Origin: a virus
Virus record (IMG/VR): IMGVR_UViG_3300037882_002427
Span: 1-23,127 of that record
Length of the DNA stretch: 23,127 nt
Reading direction: 5' to 3' (one strand)
Under the pieces are notes generated by a model that saw only the letters and a program-made list of their open reading frames with translations, was not told the DNA's origin and did no database searches. A program made the position numbers and the translations under genes. Position 1 is the stretch's first letter. Each line of letters opens with the position of its first letter. Of the stretch, positions 1 through 7,743 are shown in pieces.

Positions 1-471
1 ACCGCCGCCGCGCTCCGTGGTCAGCTTGGGCTCACCTTCAGCCGGGCGGAGACCATTGCGCGCACCGAGACCATCCGTGCCTACCGTGAGGCCAGCCGCC
101 TCTCCTACGACGCCAACAAGAGCGTGGTCAAGGGCTACACGCGCCTCTCTGCCATGGACACCCGCACGTGCGCCGCGTGCTGGGCACTGCACGGCACCGA
201 GCATCCCACCAGTGACATCATGCCCTCTCACCCGAACTGCCGCTGCGTCATGGTGCCTAAGGTGGTCGGTGGGCCGGACATCCCGGATCGCGACACCGCC
301 TTTGCTGCACTGGGTGAGGTCGGTCAGCGCAGTGTGTTGGGCTCCGGTGGCTACGACCTCTTTGCCCAGGGCACGCCCCTCTCCTCGTTTGCGGTGGTCT
401 CGACTGACCCGCGCTTCGGCCCCACTGCTCGGGTCGCTACTCTCTCTGAACTCGGAGGAACTTCTTCATGA
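1..471 (+). CDS. Phage head morphogenesis protein, MuF/SPP1 gp7-like (5' truncated)
   Basis: Frame 1 is open from the first base, so the start lies upstream of the window; 156 residues are visible. An internal ATG at 124 is not the real start, because the residues before it (SRAETIARTETIRAYREAS) are the helix typical of the MuF/SPP1 gp7 family. Further on, CAACWALHG and HPNCRCVMVP form the conserved Cys/His signature of the family (CxxC, then HPNCRC). These proteins are minor head components bound near the portal and are sometimes ejected with the DNA. The last codons overlap the next gene as ATGA. Position directly before a prohead protease supports the call. Confidence 0.85.
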   Translation, partial: TAAALRGQLGLTFSRAETIARTETIRAYREASRLSYDANKSVVKGYTRLSAMDTRTCAACWALHGTEHPTSDIMPSHPNCRCVMVPKVVGGPDIPDRDTAFAALGEVGQRSVLGSGGYDLFAQGTPLSSFAVVSTDPRFGPTARVATLSELGGTSS

Positions 472-1463
472 ACACGTTGATCGCACTGGGAGACGCCATC
501 AAGGCCACGCCGACGGGGCTTGTCTCAGGCTACTTGGTGCGCTTTGGTGACGAGACCAACACCGACCTCACCGGGGACTTCTTCACCAAGGACACGGACT
601 TCGGCAGGCCTTTTGTCAAGGGCGTGCCTCAGCCGCTGAACCTCTACTACGCCCATGGGTTCGATCCCGTGATCGGCAAGAAGGCCGTGGGCACCGGCAC
701 GATCAAGATGGACGAGGTGGGTCTCTGGTTCGAGGCGCAGATCAACCAGAGCGACGCCTACCGCAAGAAGCTGGCAGAGATGGCCACCATGAAGAGCCAG
801 GTGGACAGTGCGCCCGTGCTGGGCTACTCCTCCGGGGCCGCGTCCCACCTAGTGGAGCGTGTCCCGATCAAGGACGCCACCGGCAACGTCAAGGCCAGCC
901 GCATCGCCTCGTGGCCACTGGGAGAGGGATCGCTGACCCCGCGCCCCTGCGAGTCTCAGAACACGGTGGAGGGCAAGTCGCTGCTCCTGACCGAGGAGGA
1001 GATGCGTGCCAGCCTCAACCAGTCCCGCAAGTCGCTCAAAGGCTACCTGTACACGGACGATGATGAGGCCGCAGCGAGCATGGCCATGGCGATCCTCACC
1101 CGTGCCCACGACCGCCTGTACTCCACCTTCTACGACGTGGTGCGCTACAACAACGCCCCACGGGAGCAGAGGCTTGCCGCGCTGGAAGAGGCGCTAGATG
1201 AGTTCGAGGACATCTGCCTGCGCTACGCCGGGGCCGTGCTCATGGGCACCGCGCAGGAGACTCCTGAGGAAGCAGGCGAAGGCATTGAGGCGATGAAGAC
1301 CGCACTCAAGGGACTGCCCACGACCAAGACAACCCCGGAGGCGGCACCACCCGTCGCCTCCCTTCTCGACATGCGCCGGGCGGAATCCCACGCGCTAGAC
1401 GGTTGGGCCATGCGCCAAATCGTCGAACTGGCCACACCCGTGGCACCATCAACCGCTCCTTAG
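468..1463 (+). CDS. Prohead protease, HK97-like, with long C-terminal extension
   Basis: 331 residues. Start ATG 468 overlaps the previous stop and follows GGAGGA. HK97-type prohead proteases mature the capsid by cutting the N-terminal delta domain of the major capsid protein and then themselves. Visible signatures are LYYAHGFDP (candidate catalytic His63), LGYSSGA (Ser121/Ser122, one being the likely nucleophile) and the W-x-L-x-E-x-SLTPRP segment near residues 149-160, which closes the family core. Residues after about 170 are a helical, charged, then Pro/Thr/Ala-rich extension outside the usual core. It could help scaffold assembly, since no separate scaffold gene is seen. The gene lies directly before the major capsid gene, as in most HK97-like phages. 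Confidence 0.8.
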   Translation: MNTLIALGDAIKATPTGLVSGYLVRFGDETNTDLTGDFFTKDTDFGRPFVKGVPQPLNLYYAHGFDPVIGKKAVGTGTIKMDEVGLWFEAQINQSDAYRKKLAEMATMKSQVDSAPVLGYSSGAASHLVERVPIKDATGNVKASRIASWPLGEGSLTPRPCESQNTVEGKSLLLTEEEMRASLNQSRKSLKGYLYTDDDEAAASMAMAILTRAHDRLYSTFYDVVRYNNAPREQRLAALEEALDEFEDICLRYAGAVLMGTAQETPEEAGEGIEAMKTALKGLPTTKTTPEAAPPVASLLDMRRAESHALDGWAMRQIVELATPVAPSTAP

Positions 1464-1486
1464 TAGGGGCACAGGTAAGGACAAAC

Positions 1487-2848
1487 ATGAACGAGCAAAT
1501 GAAAGCCCTACTCGCTGACTACGAGGCTAAGGGCAAGGAGCGCGACGCACTGCTGGGCAAGGGCGCGGGCTTCACGGCGGAGGATGACGCCAAGGTCAAG
1601 AGCATCAACGAGAGCCTTGTGCTTATGAAGTCGCGGTTCGAGGGCATGAAGGCGGCGGCAGACGACGACTTCCTCAAGAGCACTGCCCCCAAGCTGGAGC
1701 TACCTACCAGCACCTCTGAGGTCAAGGGCATTCTGGGCTGGACTCCTGAGGCCACCAAGGACAGCGAGATCGTCGGGCCTGCGCTCAACTACTACGACGT
1801 CAAGAGCGCCGTGCTGGCGGAGTTTGGCGAAGACCGCGCGAATGTCTTGGTCAGCAAGAACTACAAGGCAGCGTTCTTCAAGATGGTCATTGGCGGCTTT
1901 GCAAGCCTCGGAGCCACCGAGCGCAAGGACTTGGAGGCGGGGCTTGATCCTCAGGGCGGCTACACCGTCCCCGTGGATCTGATCAATCGCCTCGTGCAGC
2001 GCAAGGCCACCCCGACCCGCCTCGCTGGTCTGGTAATGGGCATTGGCACGGGTAGCAATGCGGTGGAGATGCCTCTGGTCAGTGGCGGGGACAGCACCTA
2101 CCCCACCGGCATCCGCACCTCATGGGTGGGCGAGAAGCCTGCGAGCAAGGCGGATCACCGCGTCAACGATACCGACATGTTCGGCAAGAAGCGCATTGAC
2201 ATCCACCAGCTCATGCTCTCCATCCCGCTCACACAGAGCCTGATCGAGGACAGCAGCTTCGACCTTGAGGGTTGGGTGGCAGCACGCTTCTCCGAGGCCA
2301 ACGACTTGGAGACCGACCGGGTGATCCTGGCAGGGTCGGGCACCAACCAGCCCCACGGGATCATCACCCGTGCCCGTGCCGCCTACACGGGGCTCACGGT
2401 GGTCAACACCGGGGCAGGTGCCGCGCTCACCTACGACGGGCTCGTGGAACTCTCCGAGGGACTGCCCGAGCAGTACGACGAGAACGCTCGCTGGACATAC
2501 GCCAAGACCACCACGGGTGTGGCGCTGCGCAAGCTCAAGGACGACAACGGGGAGCCGCTGTTTGTCTACGGCTACGGCGACAAGGGCGCAGCAGGCGGAC
2601 GACCCCGTCAGCTCCTCGGCTACGACTACGCATGGTCGGGCTTCCATGAGAGCGTCGCGGCCAACAACTATCCGATCATCTTCGGAGACATGTCGGGCTA
2701 CACCCTCGCCCGCCGCATCGGGTTCAGCGTACAGGTGCTTCGTGAGCGCTATGCCGAGGAGGGACTCATCGTCCTACTCGGACGCAGCCGCTTCGGCGGC
2801 GACGTCGTCGAGCCCTGGAAGATGCGCGTGCAGAAGGTCAGCGCCTAA
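1487..2848 (+). CDS. Major capsid protein, HK97 gp5 fold
   Basis: 453 residues from ATG 1487, preceded by GTAAGGACAA (AAGGA ribosome site). An in-frame ATG at 1403 lies inside the protease gene, has no ribosome site, and is rejected. The first roughly 110 residues (MNEQMKALLADYEAKGKERD and on) are charged and helical, as expected for the scaffolding delta domain removed by the protease. From about residue 150, LDPQGGYTVPVDL and then PTRLAGLVMGIGTGSNAVEMP are typical of the HK97-fold capsid family, as is the C-terminal VLRERYAEEGLIVLLGRSRFGGDVV. The protein forms the icosahedral shell. It is followed by a hairpin (2891-2923) that may separate its expression from downstream genes. Confidence 0.9.
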   Translation: MNEQMKALLADYEAKGKERDALLGKGAGFTAEDDAKVKSINESLVLMKSRFEGMKAAADDDFLKSTAPKLELPTSTSEVKGILGWTPEATKDSEIVGPALNYYDVKSAVLAEFGEDRANVLVSKNYKAAFFKMVIGGFASLGATERKDLEAGLDPQGGYTVPVDLINRLVQRKATPTRLAGLVMGIGTGSNAVEMPLVSGGDSTYPTGIRTSWVGEKPASKADHRVNDTDMFGKKRIDIHQLMLSIPLTQSLIEDSSFDLEGWVAARFSEANDLETDRVILAGSGTNQPHGIITRARAAYTGLTVVNTGAGAALTYDGLVELSEGLPEQYDENARWTYAKTTTGVALRKLKDDNGEPLFVYGYGDKGAAGGRPRQLLGYDYAWSGFHESVAANNYPIIFGDMSGYTLARRIGFSVQVLRERYAEEGLIVLLGRSRFGGDVVEPWKMRVQKVSA

Positions 2849-2861
2849 CGCATTCACGTAG

Positions 2862-2884
2862 GGCACCCTCCCTGTGTCGGTGCC
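2862..2884 (+). other. Small hairpin after the capsid gene
   Basis: GGCACC (2862-2867) pairs with GGTGCC (2879-2884) across an 11-nt loop, just upstream of the larger hairpin at 2891-2923. It is a weak stem with no T tract. It may be part of the same 3' structure of the capsid message or may be chance. Confidence 0.3.
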
Positions 2885-2890
2885 GCACTT

Positions 2891-2923
2891 GCCCCGCTTG
2901 GCTTCCTAGGAGCTAGGCGGGGC
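2891..2923 (+). terminator. Hairpin between capsid gene and next gene (attenuator or RNA-processing/stability element)
   Basis: A 13-bp stem (GCCCCGCTTGGCT with AGCTAGGCGGGGC, two G-U wobbles) encloses a 7-nt loop TCCTAGG. It lies in the 98-base gap after the capsid gene, the largest gap in the structural region. No T run follows, so it is not a classic full terminator. It could partially terminate transcription or protect the capsid mRNA 3' end, which would raise capsid output over the genes downstream. The function is inferred. Confidence 0.5.
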
Positions 2924-2946
2924 ACCTTCAGAGGAAAACAACCCTT

Positions 2947-3396
2947 ATGCAAAACTTACTTCGCAACATTAAGCTCGACCTGGTAGACCCGGACAGCGGG
3001 GCAGCAGGCACCAAGACCCTGAGCGCAGGCACCTCCGACAAGACCAGCGAGTGGGTGCTCGTCCAGGGCGTTGCTACCTTCGCCTTCCTCGTTGCCATTG
3101 GCGCGATCACTAGCACGGGCACCATCAACTTCGGCATTGACTTCAGCGATGACCAGACCACCGTCGTGGAGGAGACGGGCATCTCTGTCAATGTGACCGA
3201 CGCCGACGGCTCTAAGCTCGTGGGGCTGGAGGTCACCAACCCGCAGTACAAGTGGGCTCGCCTCAACACCGACCGGGGCACGGCGAACTCTGCCATCAAC
3301 GCGGTGATCTTCCTGGGGGGCAATCCTGCGGATGCACCCGTCACCCACGATGCCAGCGTTTTGGCGATTGACCTCTGCCAAGGGATCGCCAACTAA
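2947..3396 (+). CDS. Small beta-rich capsid-associated (decoration-type) protein, putative
   Basis: 149 residues; start ATG 2947 with GAGGA about 12 bases upstream. The sequence reads as a compact beta-sandwich: VLVQGVATFAFLVAIGAITSTGTINFGIDFSDDQTT, then LVGLEVTNPQYKWARLNTDRGTANSAINAVIF. This resembles the small all-beta proteins encoded just after the capsid gene in many siphoviruses and often thought to be decoration or auxiliary structural proteins. No transmembrane segment or signal peptide is seen; the hydrophobic stretch is a beta core. The role rests on gene order and general resemblance, so a tail-related role cannot be excluded. Confidence 0.5.
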   Translation: MQNLLRNIKLDLVDPDSGAAGTKTLSAGTSDKTSEWVLVQGVATFAFLVAIGAITSTGTINFGIDFSDDQTTVVEETGISVNVTDADGSKLVGLEVTNPQYKWARLNTDRGTANSAINAVIFLGGNPADAPVTHDASVLAIDLCQGIAN

Positions 3397-3405
3397 GGCA
3401 CCGCC

Positions 3406-3897
3406 ATGCTGACCCGCACCCAAGCCCTGGCCGCCCTGACCGCAAACGTCGCTCTGACGGAGAGCCTCCCGTGCCTCACCGAAGTAGAACTCGGTGAGGT
3501 GCTGGATGCCAACGCCCGGGCAATTGTGTGGGCAACGGCTACGGTGGTGGTGCCGGGTCAGCTTCTCGTGCCGCCCGTGGCCTCCTGGAACGGACGGCTC
3601 TACCGGGTGATTGAGGGCGGAGCGATCCCCGCCACCGCGCCCACGTGGCCTACGATGCGCGCGGCCTACATAGACCAGCAGGTGAGCAGCTCCCCTATCG
3701 TCTTAGAGGACAACGGCCCCGCCTTCCCCGAGCTGTACGACCTACGGGGAGCCATGGGCGATGCCTGGCTCCTGAAGTGCCAGCGGGCAGCGGTGCAGCA
3801 CGACTACAGCGGCGGCGGTGGCAAGACCAACGCGAGCCAGATCTTTGAGCACTGCGTCACCATGGCCAAAGCCTACGGAAAGGTCTATGTCGGATGA
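3406..3897 (+). CDS. Head-tail connector/adaptor-type protein, putative
   Basis: 163 residues; ATG 3406 follows TAAGG. The C-terminal half (ELYDLRGAMGDAWLLKCQRAAVQHDYSGGG, then QIFEHCVTMAKAYGKV) is a helical, conserved-looking segment seen in proteins lying between the capsid gene and the head closure gene in siphoviruses. The stop overlaps the next start as ATGA, pointing to coupled translation. Gene order (capsid, decoration, this gene, head closure, gp10-like) fits a protein that docks under the portal. I do not recognise a catalytic motif and base the role on position. Confidence 0.45.
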   Translation: MLTRTQALAALTANVALTESLPCLTEVELGEVLDANARAIVWATATVVVPGQLLVPPVASWNGRLYRVIEGGAIPATAPTWPTMRAAYIDQQVSSSPIVLEDNGPAFPELYDLRGAMGDAWLLKCQRAAVQHDYSGGGGKTNASQIFEHCVTMAKAYGKVYVG

Positions 3898-4298
3898 GCT
3901 GCACACCTACGGGCACCTGCTCCCTCCGAGGCGCTCAGCTCTCTACCAAACTGATGCAGATGACGGCACGCGCCGATGTCATCCGCTCTGTGCGCACCTC
4001 AGACGGCGCAGGGGGCTTCACTCAGGCACGGGACGAGGTGGAAGCCGGGCTCTACTGCCAGATCGGACGGCCCCGCAACCTCCAGGAGCTGGGCGGTGAG
4101 AACCCCCAGGCGGTGCAGACCATCCCTGTAGAGATCGTCCACGCTATCCGTCTCCCGGAAGAGCTAGACGTGCTCCCCAATGACGTGCTGGAGGTGACCA
4201 TCGGGACGGCGCTGCACACCTACCAGGTGATCGGCACCGACAGCGGCACCACCGACGCCCTCACGCTCACCTGTGACTGCGAAAGGATCATCCGGTAA
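3894..4298 (+). CDS. Head closure / head-tail joining protein
   Basis: 134 residues; ATG 3894 overlaps the upstream stop and has AAAGG upstream. An in-frame ATG pair at about 3954-3960 lacks a ribosome site. From residue about 24 the pattern TARADVIRSVRTSDGAGGF, AGLYCQIGRPRN, VEIVHAIRLPEELDVLPNDV, YQVIGT and LTLTCDCERI matches the beta-barrel head-tail joining family (PF05521 type). Such proteins form a ring that closes the DNA channel after packaging and receives the tail. The unusual Cys/Thr-rich first 20 residues may be a poorly conserved N-terminus. Confidence 0.65.
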   Translation: MSCTPTGTCSLRGAQLSTKLMQMTARADVIRSVRTSDGAGGFTQARDEVEAGLYCQIGRPRNLQELGGENPQAVQTIPVEIVHAIRLPEELDVLPNDVLEVTIGTALHTYQVIGTDSGTTDALTLTCDCERIIR

Positions 4299-4717
4299 TG
4301 GCTACACGCGTGATCTCTCTCAAGAGCGTGGACGTGGGCAGGAGCCTGCGCAGTCAGCTCGTGCAGATCGTGACTGCCACCACCTTCGCCGTGGAGGCCG
4401 AGGCCAAGGTGCGTGCCCCCATTGATAAGGGCATCCTGCGCAACTCCACCCAGGCCAACGTAGACCACGCAGAGAGCAAGCTACTCGGCTACGTGGAAGT
4501 GGGCGCGGAGTACGGGCGTGCCGTTGAGGAAGGCACGCGGCCTCACAAGATCCGGCCTAAGGGGAAGAAGGCCTTGTACTGGAAGGGAGCACGCTCGCCC
4601 GTCCGGAGCGTGAACCATCCGGGCACTGCGCCCCAGCCCTTCATGCGCCCGGCTGCCAAGGTGGTGCGCTCTCGCATTGGGCAGATCGCTAAGAGCATCA
4701 CGGGAGGTGCACACTAG
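4298..4717 (+). CDS. Tail completion protein, HK97 gp10-like
   Basis: 139 residues; start ATG shares one base with the preceding TAA. The family signature is clear: APIDKGILRNSTQA near residues 47-60, then GYVEVGAEYGRAVEEGTRPHKIRPK, and HPGTAPQPFMRPAAK. The order APxDxGxLRxS, YxxxVExGT, QPFxxPA defines the HK97 gp10-like family (PF04883). Members sit at the head-tail interface or help complete the tail. It lies between head closure and tail terminator-like genes, the usual place. Confidence 0.85.
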   Translation: MATRVISLKSVDVGRSLRSQLVQIVTATTFAVEAEAKVRAPIDKGILRNSTQANVDHAESKLLGYVEVGAEYGRAVEEGTRPHKIRPKGKKALYWKGARSPVRSVNHPGTAPQPFMRPAAKVVRSRIGQIAKSITGGAH

Positions 4718-5199
4718 TGGCAGTCCCGACCCTCTCGGTGATCCCGCGTCTGGCTAAGTTCCTGGCACAGCAGATGCTTGCCGACGATGACCTCACCGAC
4801 CTGGTGGCAGATCGCATCTACGAGGCGCAGGCCAGCGGTGCCGTGTCGCTGCCTGCCCCCGGTGATCCCAAGCCGTGGCCGGAGTCCCCGAGCTTCCCTT
4901 GCGTGCGCTTCAAGGTCTTTGCTGCACCGCACACCCGTGGCAATGGAGCACGACGCGGCCCCACCAAGGCCACGGTGCTGATTGAGGGCATTGACAGCGG
5001 TGAGAGCCTCCAGGCGCTCCAGCCTATCGCGGATCGCCTCACCGCCCTCTTTGCCTTTCGGGCAGAGGGCACGGTGGACGGCCTCACCATCTGCGGCTCG
5101 CACATGGTGGAAGACCGCGACGTGACGGACGACAACCTCCCCCAGACCTACAAGCGCCTGGGTGGATTCTTTGAATTCTTCTGCCACCAAGCAGAGTAA
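4717..5199 (+). CDS. Tail terminator-like protein, putative (GTG start)
   Basis: 160 residues. The GTG at 4717 overlaps the preceding TAG by one base (TAGTG), with GGGAGG upstream, which decides the start. The arrangement VIPRLAKFLAQQMLADDDLTDLVADRIYEA, FPCVRFKVFAA, ATVLIEGIDSGESLQALQPIADRLTALF and KRLGGFFEFFC follows the alpha/beta pattern of small tail terminator and tail completion proteins: an N-terminal helix, a central beta sheet, a helix, and a final strand. Position between gp10-like and tail tube genes supports a role in capping the tail tube and joining it to the head. Family assignment is by pattern only. Confidence 0.6.
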   Translation: MAVPTLSVIPRLAKFLAQQMLADDDLTDLVADRIYEAQASGAVSLPAPGDPKPWPESPSFPCVRFKVFAAPHTRGNGARRGPTKATVLIEGIDSGESLQALQPIADRLTALFAFRAEGTVDGLTICGSHMVEDRDVTDDNLPQTYKRLGGFFEFFCHQAE

Positions 5200-5210
5200 G
5201 GACGGATGAT

Positions 5211-6290
5211 ATGAGTGGAGAGAACGCCGCCATCTTGCGGCAAAGTCAGATCGGAGTGCAGGCCGATGGTGCGACCGGAGCGGAAGCCAATGTCCTGCTC
5301 CAGAGCCGCAGTTACATGGCGGTGCCTGTCGAGCCCACCGACATGCGGCGGGCACGGGGCAAGCGTGTGGCCACAGCGCAGGTAGGCATGCGGGGCATAG
5401 GGAGCACGGTCACGCTAGAGGGCTACATGGCCTACAACGATGAAACCTACACGCTCCAAAACCTCTTTGGCGGGGGCACCGTGGCCACACCGGGCGGGGC
5501 CACCAACACCCGTGACTGGACATGGGTTCTGGTGAGTGGGGGCTGTCTTGCACCGAAGTACTTCAGTGTGGAGAACGGCATTGACTGCTCAGGGTTCTCC
5601 GAGCGCTGGAGTCGCTTTGTGCACTCGCTCCTCAAGTCCCTCACCTACGACTTTGATGCGTGCACCGTGAGCGGGTCGGGCTTTGGCTCACGACTGGCGG
5701 AAGAGGGTATCACCCACACGGATGCGCCCACCGCCATTGCCGACGTGCCCATGAGCCCGGATATGGTGGACGTCTACGCGCACGGCACGCTGGCCAACCT
5801 CTGGGACGCAGGCAGTGTACTAGACGACATCTACAAGACCTCGTTTGAGATCAACGACGTGCGAGGAGAGCGCTTCCCGACACGCAGCACGCACCCGGTG
5901 GCGTGGGTGGACACGGCGCTGCGTGCCTTTGTGCACCTGGAGATGGAGCAGGGCTCTGTGTCCAATGACCGCATGACGCAGCTACGCACCCGTGGCACCA
6001 AGTACATCGGCATCCAGGTCAAGGGGCCGGTGATCGAGGGAGCGTTCAGCTACCGCTTCCGGGTCACGCTCGCCTTCAAGGTGAACAACCCCGGACGGCA
6101 AGACGCGGACGATCTCTACCAGGGCATGTACGACCTAGAGGCCGTGCACGATGCCACGCTGGGCGGCTACGGGAAGATCGAACTGCGCAACAAGGTCGCC
6201 GCACTGCTCGCCACGTCGGGCGATCTAGCAGCGGAGGAAGACCCGAGCGATACGGACGATGGCCCCATTGACGATGTGCCGGTGGTGTAA
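5211..6290 (+). CDS. Major tail (tube) protein
   Basis: 359 residues; ATG 5211 preceded by AAGGACGGATGAT. The protein lacks membrane segments and is rich in beta strands. The ILRQSQIGVQADGATGAEANVLLQSRSY opening, GSTVTLEGYMAYNDETYTLQNLF, and LRTRGTKYIGIQVKGPVIE near the C-terminus resemble tail tube proteins of siphoviruses. It ends in an acidic tail (EEDPSDTDDGPIDD). Tube subunits stack as hexameric rings around the tape measure protein. The position just before the frameshifted chaperone pair is the standard place for this gene, which is the strongest support. Confidence 0.75.
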   Translation: MSGENAAILRQSQIGVQADGATGAEANVLLQSRSYMAVPVEPTDMRRARGKRVATAQVGMRGIGSTVTLEGYMAYNDETYTLQNLFGGGTVATPGGATNTRDWTWVLVSGGCLAPKYFSVENGIDCSGFSERWSRFVHSLLKSLTYDFDACTVSGSGFGSRLAEEGITHTDAPTAIADVPMSPDMVDVYAHGTLANLWDAGSVLDDIYKTSFEINDVRGERFPTRSTHPVAWVDTALRAFVHLEMEQGSVSNDRMTQLRTRGTKYIGIQVKGPVIEGAFSYRFRVTLAFKVNNPGRQDADDLYQGMYDLEAVHDATLGGYGKIELRNKVAALLATSGDLAAEEDPSDTDDGPIDDVPVV

Positions 6291-6301
6291 GGAGCAAGAC
6301 G

Positions 6302-6709
6302 ATGGACATTACACAACTGCGAAAAGCACGCGCGACAAAGACCACGGTAGACCTCTGGGGCAATGCCGTGGCGATCTGGTACGTCCCCAAGAGCATCAAC
6401 CCCAAGATGCTCCGGGAGCTGCGGGAGTCCCAGGAAGCGCCTGCGCCTCCTGCCGAGGGAGAGTCCATCACCGAGGCCACCGTCCTAGAGAGCCTCGAAG
6501 GCGCACAGGGCAGCGTGACGGCACTGCTGACCACGTTCCTCTCGATCGTGACGGACTGGGACTTAGAGCGCGGCGGGGTGAAGATCCCGCTCACTCCTGA
6601 GGGACTGGACGAGCTGGAGCTTGACATCCTCAGTGAGATCCTGCGGCAACTGCGGGAGACGCAGAGCCCAAACGACGTGTCCGGGATGCCTACCGAAAGG
6701 CCCTCTTAA
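6302..6709 (+). CDS. Tail assembly chaperone, short (gpG-like) product
   Basis: 135 residues; ATG 6302 with GGAGCA upstream. It lies directly after the tail tube gene and carries a slippery heptamer near its end. The short product would be made by most ribosomes, ending at TAA 6707-6709. As in lambda G/GT, it is expected to coat the tape measure protein before the tube polymerises around it. The sequence (MDITQLRKARATKTTVDLWG, PEGLDELELDILSEILRQL) is otherwise poorly conserved, as usual for this class. Assignment rests on gene position and the overlapping second frame. Confidence 0.75.
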   Translation: MDITQLRKARATKTTVDLWGNAVAIWYVPKSINPKMLRELRESQEAPAPPAEGESITEATVLESLEGAQGSVTALLTTFLSIVTDWDLERGGVKIPLTPEGLDELELDILSEILRQLRETQSPNDVSGMPTERPS

Positions 6710-6909
6710 CTGAGGGTAAGCAGGGGGCAGTCCCGGACTGGGTCAACGACATCCACGCGGCGAAGTACCTGGGGTGCTCCGTGCTGGAGCTAGAAGAGGC
6801 CCCGCTCTACTGGCGAGAGCGGGCACTCATGGCGATAGGAGTAGAGGCCGAGGTCAAGCCGATCTTGGAGGAGCGCACTAGGCGAGCACAGGCGCGAAAG
6901 GCACGCTAG
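6302..6909 (+). CDS. Tail assembly chaperone, -1 frameshift fusion (gpGT-like) product
   Basis: Reading is join(6302..6673, 6673..6909), about 202 residues. The heptamer CCCAAAC at 6667-6673 is in the correct phase for slippage (C CCA AAC). After a -1 shift the ribosome reads CGA CGT GTC and continues open for 78 residues: RRVRDAYRKALLTEGKQGAV, then PDWVNDIHAAKYLGCSVLEL, and YWRERALMAIGVEAEVKP, ending at TAG 6907-6909. The second part has no start codon with a ribosome site before its middle, so it is translated only by the shift. The WVNDIHAAKYLG and YWRERAL stretches look like the T-domain that recruits tape measure protein. A weak hairpin (6701-6716) surrounds the zero-frame stop. Confidence 0.8.
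6667..6673 (+). promoter_or_regulatory. -1 ribosomal frameshift slippery site
   Basis: C CCA AAC in the zero frame fits the X XXY YYZ rule for tandem slippage. The zero frame ends 36 bases downstream and the -1 frame stays open until 6909. A short hairpin (CCCTC 6701-6705 with GAGGG 6712-6716) lies about 28 bases downstream. The lambda G/GT pair is the model for this arrangement. Confidence 0.8.
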
Positions 6910-6934
6910 CTTAGAGAAAGACGCGGAAAAAAAC

Positions 6935-7255
6935 ATGCCGACACGAGAACAATTTAAGGCAGTGATCGCAGCCCTCTTCAGTACACCTGAGTGGGCCAAC
7001 CTGACGCAGGAGCAGAAGCGCGGTGCGGTCGAGGAGGCCCTGAAAAACTGGCCCACCCTCTGGGGATGGATCAGTGGGCTCACCACCGGAGCGCTGGAGT
7101 TCCTGCTGGACTCCATCGCGGAGTTTGGTGCGCTCCCCTTCAACATGGACGCGATGGCGGACTGGTTTGAGGGCTGGTGGCAGGATACGTTCGATACCAG
7201 CCTGCCCTGGGAGCAAGTGCCCGATGGGCCGGGGTTTGCGGGAGATACCCGCTAG
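6935..7255 (+). CDS. Unknown Trp-rich small protein
   Basis: 106 residues; ATG 6935 behind GGAAAAAAAC, a weak ribosome site. I do not recognise a family. The sequence is acidic and Trp-rich (EWANL, NWPTLWGWIS, DWFEGWWQDTF) with a moderately hydrophobic helix near residues 45-70, too polar for a certain membrane segment. Its stop overlaps the next start (TAGTG), so it appears to be the first gene of the lysis cassette transcription unit. It could be an accessory lysis protein or an additional tail assembly factor. Usually the tape measure gene occupies this place. Confidence 0.7.
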   Translation: MPTREQFKAVIAALFSTPEWANLTQEQKRGAVEEALKNWPTLWGWISGLTTGALEFLLDSIAEFGALPFNMDAMADWFEGWWQDTFDTSLPWEQVPDGPGFAGDTR

Positions 7256-7743
7256 TGGCCTGGTATGGGGCTAAGCTCCCTTTTCTCCAGCAGCTCACCG
7301 GTGGCGGAGCTAGTGAGCCGCTGACTCTGCATTTTCCGGAGGCTCCCATCGTGATACTGCCACCCTATCTAACAGTGCTCTGTGTTCTCTCGGCCATCGG
7401 CGGCGCGTTTGGCCGCGTGCTGCTCGAAAACCGACGAGCCACACGCTCCAACCGCGCCAACTGGAACACGTTTTGGCTCTGCGCTATCTTTGGCGTCCCC
7501 CTTGCCGGTGCGCTCTGCGAGTGGCTGTTTCGCACTCAGCCATGGGCACGCACCAGTAGCTGGACGTTCTGCGCACTGGCCCTACTCATTGGCTCCAACG
7601 GTCAAGGGCTCGCCATGGAGATGAGCGAGAGCGTCGCTGCCTTTGCGCACGAGGCTGGCCAAATCGCCATTGCCAAGGGTAAGCAGCTTACCTCTGCCCT
7701 TTTCTCCCCCGTCGCAAAAGAGAAAGACGAGACCGATACATGA
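7255..7743 (+). CDS. Small membrane protein, three TM segments, holin candidate (GTG start)
   Basis: 162 residues from GTG 7255, which overlaps the preceding TAG by one base; GCGGGAG lies about 16 bases upstream. An earlier in-frame ATG (7177) would be buried in the previous gene and is rejected. Predicted membrane helices are about 38-57 (YLTVLCVLSAIGGAFGRVLL), 72-92 (FWLCAIFGVPLAGALCEWLF) and 102-120 (SWTFCALALLIGSNGQG), followed by an amphipathic, Lys-containing C-terminus. Three helices with a charged tail upstream of an endolysin fit a class I-like holin, which forms the timed lesion in the inner membrane. No family name is assigned. Confidence 0.65.
   Translation: MAWYGAKLPFLQQLTGGGASEPLTLHFPEAPIVILPPYLTVLCVLSAIGGAFGRVLLENRRATRSNRANWNTFWLCAIFGVPLAGALCEWLFRTQPWARTSSWTFCALALLIGSNGQGLAMEMSESVAAFAHEAGQIAIAKGKQLTSALFSPVAKEKDETDT

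Noticed and set aside
1403-1486. N-terminal extension of the capsid gene
   Set aside because: Lies within the protease gene in another frame and lacks a ribosome site; ATG 1487 has AAGGA.
2120-2647. Minus-strand 175-codon frame inside the capsid gene
   Set aside because: Antisense shadow within a strongly supported capsid gene.
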